DNA from: a virus
Direction: 5' to 3' (one strand)
Length of the DNA stretch: 45,944 nt
Virus record (IMG/VR): IMGVR_UViG_3300027970_000046
Coordinates: 1 to 45,944 of that record
Numbering within the stretch: position 1 is the first letter of the stretch; the number at the start of each line of letters is the position of its first letter. The notes under the pieces are model-generated. The model was not told where the DNA came from. It saw only the letters and a program-made list of their open reading frames with translations, and ran no database searches. Positions 9,091 through 17,022 of the stretch are shown here, in pieces. A program made the position numbers and the translations under genes.

Positions 9091-9645
9091 TTAGGTATAA
9101 GGGTACCCTGGAGGGTTATTTGAGTGATAATCGTATTCTACAATGAGTTTATTTGCGTATACCGTTCGTGCTGAGGCCAGTTCAAGTAGGTCTCTTGTTT
9201 CGTCTGCCTGGTATACCCTGATATTATGAAAGAATATATTAAATGGTAGGGATGCTTGAGACTGTCCAGCACACCAGGCATTTACGTCCTGTGCTGCAGC
9301 ATCTTCACGGTCTAGGGCATCGCTTATAACTCTATGGGCGTCTGTTATCTTGCTTAGATCTGTGCAATATAAATAATAGACTACCTGTTCTCTTTTACGT
9401 CTATAAAAAGCATTAGGTCTAAATCTAATTAATCTTTCATACTGAATTAATAGTGGGTCGTCTATTCCTGGAGCCCCTATGTAGTTTTTAAATACATCTT
9501 CTATATTTGTTGGGGTAGTGGGAAAAACAGGAACCATCTGCTCAAAACCACTTAAAATATCAAACATTTTTAATTGTTCAACAACATACTGGTTTATAAA
9601 AATAGGGGGAAAGGCTGTGTCTGTTATTTTAGATACATATGTCAT
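9091..9645 (-). CDS. probable tail terminator protein
   Basis: This 184-residue protein lies between the neck genes and the tail tube gene, where siphoviruses usually encode the tail terminator (gpU-like), which caps the tube and joins it to the head. The sequence has an alpha/beta look with YERLIRFRPNAFYRRKREQVVYYLYC in the middle and a C-terminal strand YANKLIVEYDYHSNN. It starts four bases after the upstream stop, so translation is probably coupled. No diagnostic motif was seen; the call is by synteny. Confidence 0.55.
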   Translation of the reverse strand: MTYVSKITDTAFPPIFINQYVVEQLKMFDILSGFEQMVPVFPTTPTNIEDVFKNYIGAPGIDDPLLIQYERLIRFRPNAFYRRKREQVVYYLYCTDLSKITDAHRVISDALDREDAAAQDVNAWCAGQSQASLPFNIFFHNIRVYQADETRDLLELASARTVYANKLIVEYDYHSNNPPGYPYT

Positions 9646-9649
9646 GATA

Positions 9650-10327
9650 TTATTCTACCTCAATCTTAGCATTGGTAATCCATTTATATCCAGTTGAAAT
9701 ACCTTTTGATTTACCCTGTCTTGCACCAGCAGCAAAGTTTTGTTTAAATACCCTTGGCTTTTGGATATAGTCAAATAGACCACTTGCTCTTAAAAACCCT
9801 TGAGTAAAATATTTTTGCATAAATTCATCAAAAACTCTTTCAAAAGATCCTTCTACTTCTTCTCCTCCAGGGTTTCTAACTGTGATAGGTTTTCTAACAA
9901 ACACTGTTTGTCCACCTTCATAAAACCTTAAGACAGAGTTTGCTTTTGGTTTAATTACAACTGGAATACCCTCTTCCATTATTTTTGCCTTATTATAAAA
10001 TGGTGTGTTTGTATCTGCCTGTATTGATCTAGATTGTTTAAAGGTAGAGTTAACAGATAATCCAAGATTACTTACTGTGTAATCAATGTCAAACAATCTT
10101 GCTGCTGGGCTTCCTGTTTGATACCATTCGTATACGTGATGCAACGCACTACTGTTTGCTCTAGCCTCAAGATCTATATATTGACCCAAAGCGCCTATTG
10201 TTGCTTTTCCAAGGTTATTTAAAAATACCTTTTTACCACGCTGAGCACCCTCTATAAAGCCAAGAGAATACTGCACAATATTTATAAGTTGTTTTTCAAA
10301 ACTATTAACCGTAAGAGATGCTCTCAT
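9650..10327 (-). CDS. probable neck / HK97 gp10-like minor tail protein
   Basis: This 225-residue protein has a helical N-terminus and a basic C-terminus (FKQNFAAGARQGKSKG). Its position between the head closure and tail terminator candidates suggests a neck or tail completion protein. Its ATG overlaps the previous stop as TAATG, so it is translationally coupled. No family motif is certain. Confidence 0.5.
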   Translation of the reverse strand: MRASLTVNSFEKQLINIVQYSLGFIEGAQRGKKVFLNNLGKATIGALGQYIDLEARANSSALHHVYEWYQTGSPAARLFDIDYTVSNLGLSVNSTFKQSRSIQADTNTPFYNKAKIMEEGIPVVIKPKANSVLRFYEGGQTVFVRKPITVRNPGGEEVEGSFERVFDEFMQKYFTQGFLRASGLFDYIQKPRVFKQNFAAGARQGKSKGISTGYKWITNAKIEVE

Positions 10328-10776
10328 TAGTCACCTACCGCTTGATTTTCTGTCCTACGCCAAAGCATCTTGTAATATTCTATATTTCCAAAAGGATTAA
10401 CAAAAGGTTCAATGGTTCCAATTTCATAAATAGTTCCACGACCATTTCTTGGGCCAGCAGTTTCTTTATAAATTAAAGTATCTGCTGCGGTTCTAATGTT
10501 TGTAACCAAGATATTGCTAACAGCATTATTAGTTCCATCAGAAGATATGCGAAGATCAAACTTAGAGCGAGCAACTAGTTTGCCATCATATTGTAGAAAC
10601 ACTTCTGGCTTTAATTCATCAGTTCCTGCTCCACCTACAGTTGTTGCATTACAGGCTACAGTTCTATCAAATACCCACTCTTTATTTGGCTGACCATATT
10701 GATTTTGAGTGATAATAGGATAGTAGATATCTGCTTTCATTGGGTATACAAAATCTGTAGTTTCACAGGTATTCAT
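10327..10776 (-). CDS. probable head closure (stopper) protein
   Basis: This 149-residue beta-rich protein starts with a Cys pair-containing MNTCETTDF and has MKADIYYPIITQNQYGQ, typical of small head-closure proteins that begin with a strand listing the substrate of a conversion loop. It follows the adaptor candidate with a TAATG overlap. Assignment is by order and size. Confidence 0.5.
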   Translation of the reverse strand: MNTCETTDFVYPMKADIYYPIITQNQYGQPNKEWVFDRTVACNATTVGGAGTDELKPEVFLQYDGKLVARSKFDLRISSDGTNNAVSNILVTNIRTAADTLIYKETAGPRNGRGTIYEIGTIEPFVNPFGNIEYYKMLWRRTENQAVGD

Positions 10777-11768
10777 TATAATACCCCAGGCTTACCAAAA
10801 TTGGTAATGTATTTCTCCAAAATCTTATCCACTAAAAGATTTCCAGTTCCAAAGAAAGAACCCTTATCTACTTGTATTTTAAACTGATCTGTTGAATAGT
10901 TTGTTACATATCTCTTGTGATAATCTAATCTACCACATTTAATATCATCAATAAGCATAAGAGTTGCATCTTTAATATCATAAGGTACTACTTTGTATCC
11001 CGTCGCTAATTGGAACAGATAATTCCATCCCATAGGAAATGTTACTCCTGGGGCTACGGCAATTGTGTTTGGGCTATCTTCTGAATCATACATATAGACA
11101 GAATCGGAGTATGCTAGTGGAACTCCTCTTGGGAAACCTGCTTGACGAATATAGGAGTCTGTGATTTGAGCCCAGTCTTTAATAATTGCAGTCTTATCTT
11201 TTGTTAACAAGTAATTCCATTGTCCATCACCCTGTGCTTGTGGGCTATCATCATTATCCCAAACAAGTTCATTATTTTCATATGCTTTAAGAATTAAATA
11301 GGTTCTTGCCCATAATGGCATAAAGTCGGTATTGTTACCAATTGTTTCATACCAAGTACGATTATAATAAAATCCTCCAGGAACAATGGAGTCAATAATT
11401 GCTCTTGCTAAGTTTTCCCATTCTGCATATTGAGCCTTTTCTGTAGCGGTAGTGCCAAGAGTATTTGGATCTACATATGGCCTATTTACCTCAAGATTAT
11501 CTTCTACAACAATGTCGCCCTCTTCTGCGCTTGTAGAAGCGGTAGTGTAAACTGCGTCGTAAATTGTTAAAGAATAAGAATCATCATAGGTATTGAATAG
11601 ATCTGGAAGAATATAGGAAATCTGAGAGTCCGCTGAAGATGTTATTGTTTCTTGAACTTCATTAACATTTCTAGTACCCTCATTAATTACTAGGATATAG
11701 TCTGTATCTGCTTCTGGCACATCATATGTGATAGAAAGGGGATAGGGTGGGAGTCTTAAGATCTGCAT
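10776..11768 (-). CDS. probable head-tail adaptor (connector) protein
   Basis: This is a 330-residue protein. Residues 1-95 look like an added beta domain (LPPYPLSITYDVPEADTDY). The C-terminal half (LLTKDKTAIIKDWAQITDSYIR; LMLIDDIKCGRLDYHKRYV) is the helical and strand region typical of actinophage head-to-tail adaptors. It lies downstream of the capsid genes and couples by TAATG overlaps to both neighbours. Confidence 0.5.
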   Translation of the reverse strand: MQILRLPPYPLSITYDVPEADTDYILVINEGTRNVNEVQETITSSADSQISYILPDLFNTYDDSYSLTIYDAVYTTASTSAEEGDIVVEDNLEVNRPYVDPNTLGTTATEKAQYAEWENLARAIIDSIVPGGFYYNRTWYETIGNNTDFMPLWARTYLILKAYENNELVWDNDDSPQAQGDGQWNYLLTKDKTAIIKDWAQITDSYIRQAGFPRGVPLAYSDSVYMYDSEDSPNTIAVAPGVTFPMGWNYLFQLATGYKVVPYDIKDATLMLIDDIKCGRLDYHKRYVTNYSTDQFKIQVDKGSFFGTGNLLVDKILEKYITNFGKPGVL

Positions 11769-12118
11769 TATACTTTGCCGTAATGTTTGGCTACTTCTTC
11801 AGGCGTTGCTGATCGCACTGCCTTATGCTTTAGCCACTTTTCGGATACCTCCTTAGTAACAATATTATAACCCCTTTGAAGTTGCCCCACGCCATTCCAA
11901 TGAAGATTCTTTTCTGAGAATACCGCTACCTTTTCTTGAACGGTACTTGATTTAACTTCCTGATGATCCTCTCTAGGAACAAAAGGTAAAATCGCTTCTA
12001 ATAAGTCTAATTTTGTAGTTGCACCAAATGTATCAATATTATTTTTTTTAGCATATGACTTTAACTGCGGTACTGTCTTTTTATTAAATTCTTCTACTAC
12101 TTCTTTTGTTGTTGCCAT
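11768..12118 (-). CDS. small SAP-like head/connector protein, function unknown
   Basis: The product has 116 residues from ATG 12118, chosen because a GGAGGA site lies 5 bases upstream; an in-frame GTG at 12130 overlaps that site and is unlikely. Residues 1-50 contain VPQLKSYAKKNNID followed by a KLDLLEAI helix, resembling the SAP / Rho-N helix-extended-loop-helix fold that binds nucleic acid. The C-terminus (LHWNGVGQLQRGYNIVTKEVSEKWL) is a conserved-looking beta segment. A TGATATAAT box lies at 12135-12143. Similar small genes follow capsid genes in other phages, but its role is not known to me. Confidence 0.6.
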   Translation of the reverse strand: MATTKEVVEEFNKKTVPQLKSYAKKNNIDTFGATTKLDLLEAILPFVPREDHQEVKSSTVQEKVAVFSEKNLHWNGVGQLQRGYNIVTKEVSEKWLKHKAVRSATPEEVAKHYGKV

Positions 12119-12134
12119 TTTTTCCTCCACTGCT

Positions 12135-12143
12135 ATTATATCA
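12135..12143 (-). promoter_or_regulatory. extended -10 promoter candidate before 12118 gene
   Basis: TGATATAAT on the minus strand, 16 bases before ATG 12118, between the capsid-arm mini-gene and the connector block. Confidence 0.55.
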
Positions 12144-12149
12144 GAATCC

Positions 12150-12362
12150 CTATCTGTATAAACTTTGTGCTCTTCTTACTCCCGCAGGAGTCCCACTTAT
12201 AATTACATTTTCACCAAAATTAGGTGTTGGTATGCATCCCAGTGCATATCTTTCTGTGATAATTCCATTAGGTCCACTAATGATTGTTCCTATACCGCCA
12301 ACTGCTATAGCACCGTCACCACTGTGTTGATGATTTACTGTTGGTTGTCCTGGATATGACAT
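12150..12362 (-). CDS. mini-protein homologous to the N-terminal arm of the major capsid protein
   Basis: This 70-residue product aligns with the N-terminus of the upstream capsid protein. It shares YPG.PTV.HQH.GDGA.A.G.IG at its start, then TPNFG, then GTP.G near the end. The homology stops where the capsid protein enters its first helix (EQARRFIDY). ATG follows TTAGGAGAACAA, a good ribosome site. It looks like a partial duplication of the capsid gene kept as a separate, translatable gene. Whether it is a minor capsid or decoration component, or a remnant, cannot be told from sequence. Confidence 0.8.
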   Translation of the reverse strand: MSYPGQPTVNHQHSGDGAIAVGGIGTIISGPNGIITERYALGCIPTPNFGENVIISGTPAGVRRAQSLYR

Positions 12363-12377
12363 TTGTTCTCCTAATGT

Positions 12378-12412
12378 GATAAAGGAGGACAGTTTTACCT
12401 GCCCTCCTTATC
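12378..12412 (-). terminator. hairpin after the major capsid gene
   Basis: On the minus strand GATAAGGAGGGCAG pairs with CTGTCCTCCTTTATC around a GTAAAA loop, a stem of about 14 pairs with one wobble and one bulge. There is no good T tract, so it may pause or process the message, or protect the capsid mRNA, rather than fully terminate. It separates the capsid gene from its mini-copy. Confidence 0.55.
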
Positions 12413-12428
12413 GGTTAGTTTTTACAAA

Positions 12429-13568
12429 CTATGCGGTTGGGTCATAGGCCGCATCTGCGTAAGCAACTGCATCCTGCTCTTCCCATTGCAAGCCAAAACG
12501 AACGAATACTGTGTACTCGATTGTATCTTTCTTTGGCTTGTATTCACGGTTTACGGTAATATCTCTCTGGAAACCCCATACACGGTTAGCAGGGAATGTC
12601 AAATCGACATAATCTGCTGGGTAGTAAGGAACTTCCATAACATCAATTCCAAGAACACGAGTTGTACGTGCTCCACCGAATGTCTGTCCAACACCATCTA
12701 GGTATTGCTGACGGTTACGCTCTGTACCACCAGTACGAGGTGCAAACGCTTCAGCAATTGCATCAGCGAGTGTACCGTTGTTCTTAACAATTCCCTGGAA
12801 AGCATCTGTACCAGCATAGAACTTTAGGTTCTGCTTGATAGCACGATACTTACGTGGCATTGCAAGAATGATGTCCTGCATGACCTCTGTTGTCCAGTTG
12901 TCATCAGTAACAGTAACGAGTGCCTCATGAGCATCTCCGTCATTTTCTACTTTGTGAACAAAGCCTTCCATAATTGAAAGGAATGCTCCTGTAGAACCAT
13001 CACCATTAATGGCTAGGTCTTCGATATCGTTAGCAAATGCATTGGTCATCAAGCGAACTAGATGATCTTCCAACGCACCTCCTTCAATATTGTCTTCAAG
13101 TGATTCTGTAGATACTTCCCAATCAAGACGAATCTTTTTGGTTGTTAGTTCTACCTTAGTGAATGAAGCACCTGTGTTTGTATAATCGTTGCTTGCTTGT
13201 GCAGCAGCACGAATAACACGTTCACCAACGTTAACCTTCTCGATTTCCATGGTGTTTGCTCGCATTGTAACTCTACGACCATCTTTGGCGAGAACTGTTG
13301 CATCCCACACGTAGTCGATGAAGCGGCGAGCCTGCTCTGGCAGAAGAATACCACCTGGTGTACCAGTTGGACTTACTGCGTTCGGGCCGTTTGTCACACC
13401 AAAGTTTGGTGTAGCAATGTTACCCAGTTGAGCGCCAACATCAGATGTGGTTGGACTGGTTGCTGTTGCACCGCCAATGTCACCTGAAGCGAAAGCACCA
13501 TCACCTGCGTGTTGATGCGCTACGGTTGGAGCACCTGGATAATTTTTTACGATTTCTTGTTCCGACAT
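12429..13568 (-). CDS. major capsid protein, HK97 fold
   Basis: The product has 379 residues from ATG 13568, which lies 8 bases after AGGAGG; an in-frame GTG at 13577 is inside that spacer. After a Gly/Ala/Thr-rich N-arm (residues 8-65) the chain enters ARRFIDYVWDATVLAKDGRRV, then has TTKKIRLDWEVSTESLEDNIEGGALEDHL and a long helix LMTNAFANDIEDLAINGDGS, the spine-helix pattern of HK97-type capsid proteins. It lies downstream of protease and scaffold, as expected. It forms the head shell. Confidence 0.9.
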   Translation of the reverse strand: MSEQEIVKNYPGAPTVAHQHAGDGAFASGDIGGATATSPTTSDVGAQLGNIATPNFGVTNGPNAVSPTGTPGGILLPEQARRFIDYVWDATVLAKDGRRVTMRANTMEIEKVNVGERVIRAAAQASNDYTNTGASFTKVELTTKKIRLDWEVSTESLEDNIEGGALEDHLVRLMTNAFANDIEDLAINGDGSTGAFLSIMEGFVHKVENDGDAHEALVTVTDDNWTTEVMQDIILAMPRKYRAIKQNLKFYAGTDAFQGIVKNNGTLADAIAEAFAPRTGGTERNRQQYLDGVGQTFGGARTTRVLGIDVMEVPYYPADYVDLTFPANRVWGFQRDITVNREYKPKKDTIEYTVFVRFGLQWEEQDAVAYADAAYDPTA

Positions 13569-13595
13569 ATTGTTCACCTCCTAGTGAATATACCT

Positions 13596-14177
13596 TTAAT
13601 TAAATAGGTCGGCTGTTTTGAGGAAACGTCCGCCCCATAGGGATTTTTGAGTTTTCATTTCTGGAAACTCCTGCACGATCTCGCCTAGATCGCCAGACTT
13701 GCGGAAAGCAGTATCTTTTTCTACAAGATCTACTCGCTTTCCAAACTCATTAAAAGTTCCCTTTACTTGGCTTACCTCATTTGCTACAGACTTTACTTCG
13801 CCTGTAACTGTTTCAAGGGACTTTGTGATTGCTTCAACGTTAGCCTGCATAGACTTAACTGTTTCAGCAAGATTGCTCAAGGCATTAGTAAGAGAGTCAT
13901 TGATCTCAGCAACAGACTTTGCAATCTCTGCTGCACTATCAACTACTGCATCTACTGACTTTTCCGCTGCGATGTCAACAACAGGAGCATCTGCTACTGG
14001 TGCTGAATCTGCCACTGGCTCTGCAACAGGTGCTTCTGCAGAAACTTCTGCTGGAGCATCTACTGGAGCCTCTGCTACAGCATCTGCTGGAGCCTCTGGA
14101 GCAACCTCAACATGTTCAACTACTTCTGCTGTATCTGCAACTGGTGCATCTACAACTTCCATTGTTTCTTCTGTCAT
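13596..14177 (-). CDS. nested scaffold protein from internal in-frame start
   Basis: ATG 14177 (codon 248 of the protease-scaffold gene) is preceded at an 8-base spacing by AAAGGAGG, the best ribosome site of the region. It begins a 193-residue in-frame product MTEETMEVVDAP..., which is the linker, coiled coil and C-terminal tail without the protease. This layout matches the lambda C/Nu3 nested protease/scaffold pair. The internal start is inferred from the ribosome site; the codons forming it read KEEN in the longer protein. Confidence 0.65.
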   Translation of the reverse strand: MTEETMEVVDAPVADTAEVVEHVEVAPEAPADAVAEAPVDAPAEVSAEAPVAEPVADSAPVADAPVVDIAAEKSVDAVVDSAAEIAKSVAEINDSLTNALSNLAETVKSMQANVEAITKSLETVTGEVKSVANEVSQVKGTFNEFGKRVDLVEKDTAFRKSGDLGEIVQEFPEMKTQKSLWGGRFLKTADLFN

Positions 14178-14918
14178 AGGATTTTCCTCCTTTGTAATCT
14201 TAATTGTCCTAATGCCTTTTGCACTATCAACTAAGAACTTTACTGTTGTGATATCTTCTTGATCTTCAACAAATCCAATGTTTTTCATTGAACCATTGCA
14301 AGATGGACAACTTTCATCAGACTCTTTTGAAAGTCTTACGATATCATCTGCCTTACACCAATAAACTGTATCAATAACTGCTTTTGATAAGTACCCGCCA
14401 AGTTGTCCTTTTTCAATAGAGATAACATTGGCAAATTGGTTTGCTGGATTATCAACAAGTGATAACTCAAACAATTCGTACTCTTTAATTATACGCACTG
14501 ATTTATCAATTTTTTCATCATACATGTCATCAGACTTTGTAATGTTGCCACCAATTGAAAAACCAGTCAAAGTTCCATCAAGGACTTTCTCCCAGGTATC
14601 CTGAGCGCCTTTTGAAACATAAGCAGAAACATAAACTCCGCTATAAAACTTTTTTACCTGTGGATCAAAATAACGATCCTCTTTAAAAGAAACAACCTTA
14701 CCTACAGCGCTAGGCTGGTGCATCTCACGAAGGTTCCCTCTGAATTTCTTAAATGCATCTATACTTGCTTCTGTTGTAACAATATCATTTTGCTTATCTA
14801 CGTTATCTAGAGTGGCAAAGCCAGAGACAATACGACGTTCTTGGTCTACTTTGCCAATAGGCATAGAAAAGCGAACATTGTCGCCATCAGTAATCCAGTG
14901 TGCTTTATTTATAGTCAT
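13596..14918 (-). CDS. prohead protease fused to scaffold domain
   Basis: This is a 440-residue protein. Residues 1-170 carry the HK97/U35 prohead protease pattern: GFATLDNVDKQNDIV, a likely catalytic His in REMHQPSAVGKV, a likely catalytic Ser in GTLTGFSIGG, and YELFELSLVDNPAN. A Cys-containing insert (CPSC) follows at about 205. From about 250 an Ala/Pro/Val/Glu-rich linker leads into a coiled coil (EINDSLTNALSNLAETVKSMQANVEAI) and a conserved-looking tail, typical of scaffold. It processes and guides capsid assembly. TGCTATAAT at 14928-14936 ends 9 bases before ATG. Confidence 0.9.
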   Translation of the reverse strand: MTINKAHWITDGDNVRFSMPIGKVDQERRIVSGFATLDNVDKQNDIVTTEASIDAFKKFRGNLREMHQPSAVGKVVSFKEDRYFDPQVKKFYSGVYVSAYVSKGAQDTWEKVLDGTLTGFSIGGNITKSDDMYDEKIDKSVRIIKEYELFELSLVDNPANQFANVISIEKGQLGGYLSKAVIDTVYWCKADDIVRLSKESDESCPSCNGSMKNIGFVEDQEDITTVKFLVDSAKGIRTIKITKEENPMTEETMEVVDAPVADTAEVVEHVEVAPEAPADAVAEAPVDAPAEVSAEAPVAEPVADSAPVADAPVVDIAAEKSVDAVVDSAAEIAKSVAEINDSLTNALSNLAETVKSMQANVEAITKSLETVTGEVKSVANEVSQVKGTFNEFGKRVDLVEKDTAFRKSGDLGEIVQEFPEMKTQKSLWGGRFLKTADLFN

Positions 14919-14927
14919 GGCAGTATT

Positions 14928-14936
14928 ATTATAGCA
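14928..14936 (-). promoter_or_regulatory. extended -10 promoter candidate before protease-scaffold
   Basis: TGCTATAAT on the minus strand ends 9 bases before ATG 14918, in the short gap after the portal gene. The message would have almost no leader. Confidence 0.55.
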
Positions 14937-14958
14937 TTAGTTTATAATGCTTTCTCAA

Positions 14959-16614
14959 CTATTGAGACGATCTGCCTTCACCTTGTGCATTTCTTCCAGA
15001 TATGGTTGTAGGAGAATCTGATTCATTATTTGCTCTTTCAGCATCTCTTTCTCTGTTACCCGCCAAGTTTGCCCTAGCATCTGTGGCTTGTCTAGCACTC
15101 ATTGTAAATGGGTCATCTCCATCTGGACGCTGTGACATGTTTAGTATTTCACGTGCCTCATTTGGAGTAATAACCTGAGTCTTGACATACCGCTCAATAA
15201 TCTGAGATTGGGCAATTTCATCTGTAAGTGTAAGTTCATTAAACTTAAGATCAAGAATGTCAGTCTTTTCCTTAACTATCTTATTTACGATCTTCTCTAA
15301 ATGACGTTGGGCTGGACGAGAAACCTGCTCTTTAAAGGTTCTATCCTGTGCAAGGGCAGCAGCGATAGCAGCAGAGTCAGATCCGCCAAGTTTTGAAATA
15401 GGAACCTGATGGGCAACCAAAATATCATCACGATTTTGTTTACGATATTTTTCAAATGAACCTTCTTGAACACCATTTTCAATAGGTTGCATACTAAACT
15501 CAACCTTATTTCCATCTGTATCTCCAGGAAGTGGGATATATAGTGTTCTGTGATTTTGTCCTTTTAGACCTGTTTGCATAAAACGGAACATCTTATCTTC
15601 AGCATCAGCAGATAATTTTGCACCTTTTACTGTGATGATATATCTTGGTACCGCCTTGTTTTGGAAATAATCAATATTATACTGAGCAGCAAGAGAGTCT
15701 CCAATAAGAGAAGAAACGGCAGACAGAATATCTGGAACCCCGTAAAATGTATTTAAAGGAGAGTATTGTTTAAGATGTAAAATTTCGTTTGGTCTTTGAT
15801 CTGCAGTAAGAGGATTTGTATTTTTTGCACCAAAGTTTCTAAAGTATACTAACTTCTGACCAATGATTTGTACAAAACCATCACGCAAACGACGGACACG
15901 AACTGTGGTTGCTGGAATGTGTCCAACATAACCAATCTCCCCAGTTACGGTACGGCCAATCTCAAGGAAGCCATTTCCTGTAGCCTGAACATCTGTATAG
16001 AACTTTTCCATTGTTTGCTGAAAAGTATCCTCATCATTTAAAGATTCTAGCCAGTCACGAACCTCTAGTTTCATACGCTCTACACGACGACGAGCACGAT
16101 CAACGGCATCATCATCATCGTTCATTTCAAACCTTAACATTGTTCTATCTGTTAATTCAAATTTATAACCAAGACCTACAACATTTTCTACCTTTGCATC
16201 AATAGCAGCATGATTAGCAAAAGAAGTATCATAATAACTTGCTAGTTCATAAAGGTTATATGGTGGTGTGATTACATCAAATAAGCCATAGCCATTTTGA
16301 TATACCGTTCCAGGATTAATCTGTTTTGACTGTGCCCCGTCTTTTCCAGAAGGAAAGGCGTTTGCATCATTTAAATATGCAGGAGTTGGAGCAATTGCAG
16401 GATAACGAGGATTGTAAGTCTCTGGAGCCATGGAATACTTGGAAACTGTTCTGCTAGTTCTGCGCTTGAAGTTAGTATCTATGCCAGACAGATCTTTAAG
16501 TTGGTCCCATGATTTTAAGAAAGGGTCACTCTCAAGAAACTGATTGTTTCCTGTATCTTCTGTGTTTAGACTTGCTTGAATATATTCAAATTCTCTATCC
16601 ATTTTCGTATGCAT
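14959..16614 (-). CDS. portal protein
   Basis: This 551-residue protein has the HK97/PBSX-type portal pattern: NHAAIDAKVENVVGLGYKF, DVQATGNGFLEIGR, PNEILHLKQYSPLNTFYGVPDILSA, YNIDYFQNKAVPRYIITVKG, and ILVAHQVPISKLGGSDSAAI. It forms the dodecameric ring through which DNA is packaged. ATG 16614 overlaps the preceding gene by 20 bases; ATG 16602 (codon 5) is an alternative start. The C-terminus is polar and Asn/Arg/Asp-rich. Protease and capsid genes follow, as usual. Confidence 0.92.
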   Translation of the reverse strand: MHTKMDREFEYIQASLNTEDTGNNQFLESDPFLKSWDQLKDLSGIDTNFKRRTSRTVSKYSMAPETYNPRYPAIAPTPAYLNDANAFPSGKDGAQSKQINPGTVYQNGYGLFDVITPPYNLYELASYYDTSFANHAAIDAKVENVVGLGYKFELTDRTMLRFEMNDDDDAVDRARRRVERMKLEVRDWLESLNDEDTFQQTMEKFYTDVQATGNGFLEIGRTVTGEIGYVGHIPATTVRVRRLRDGFVQIIGQKLVYFRNFGAKNTNPLTADQRPNEILHLKQYSPLNTFYGVPDILSAVSSLIGDSLAAQYNIDYFQNKAVPRYIITVKGAKLSADAEDKMFRFMQTGLKGQNHRTLYIPLPGDTDGNKVEFSMQPIENGVQEGSFEKYRKQNRDDILVAHQVPISKLGGSDSAAIAAALAQDRTFKEQVSRPAQRHLEKIVNKIVKEKTDILDLKFNELTLTDEIAQSQIIERYVKTQVITPNEAREILNMSQRPDGDDPFTMSARQATDARANLAGNRERDAERANNESDSPTTISGRNAQGEGRSSQ

Positions 16615-17005
16615 CTCTTCCGTGTGTTTTTAATGTTTTTTGTGCAGCGTCAACAGCGCCTAGATCATTTAGTGAAGGAATAAGTCCTTGATTAAATCTA
16701 TCTACCTGCTCGCTATACTCTTCGTCTGTAACTCTGGTTAGACCTGGCACAAATACCGCCTGACCATCACCCTCATCGCCATAGAAAACTGCTGTTTGTT
16801 TTAATTTTGCAATCTGGGCAATATCTCCACGAAGCGACTCAATGTTTAAAACATTGCCATCTCCATCTGTAAACCACTTGCCATTAGCCTTTTTATAAAC
16901 ATAAAGACCCCAATTGTAGTCTTTCTCAATGACCTTACGGCGAACATTACTTACAATAGGTTTGCCAGTTTTAGGGTTAATCAATGGATTATTTTTAGAA
17001 CTCAT
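16595..17005 (-). CDS. unknown protein upstream of portal
   Basis: This 136-residue protein starts MSSKNNPLINPKTGKPI and contains RRKVIEKDYNWGLYVYKKANGKWFTDGDGNVLNI and a charged C-terminus that overlaps the portal start. No family is recognised. A TGCTATACT box (17012-17020) ends 6 bases before ATG, so it looks leaderless. Its tight overlap with portal suggests a role in packaging or head assembly, but that is only context. Confidence 0.75.
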   Translation of the reverse strand: MSSKNNPLINPKTGKPIVSNVRRKVIEKDYNWGLYVYKKANGKWFTDGDGNVLNIESLRGDIAQIAKLKQTAVFYGDEGDGQAVFVPGLTRVTDEEYSEQVDRFNQGLIPSLNDLGAVDAAQKTLKTHGRDAYENG

Positions 17006-17011
17006 ACCACA

Positions 17012-17020
17012 AGTATAGCA
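17012..17020 (-). promoter_or_regulatory. leaderless promoter candidate before 17005 gene
   Basis: TGCTATACT on the minus strand is followed by 6 bases and then ATG 17005, placing the expected transcription start on or next to the start codon. Confidence 0.6.
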
Positions 17021-17022
17021 GA

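Noticed and set aside
13699-14262. 187-codon plus-strand frame opposite the scaffold
   Set aside because: It is a shadow of the Ala/Pro-rich linker and has no start signals.
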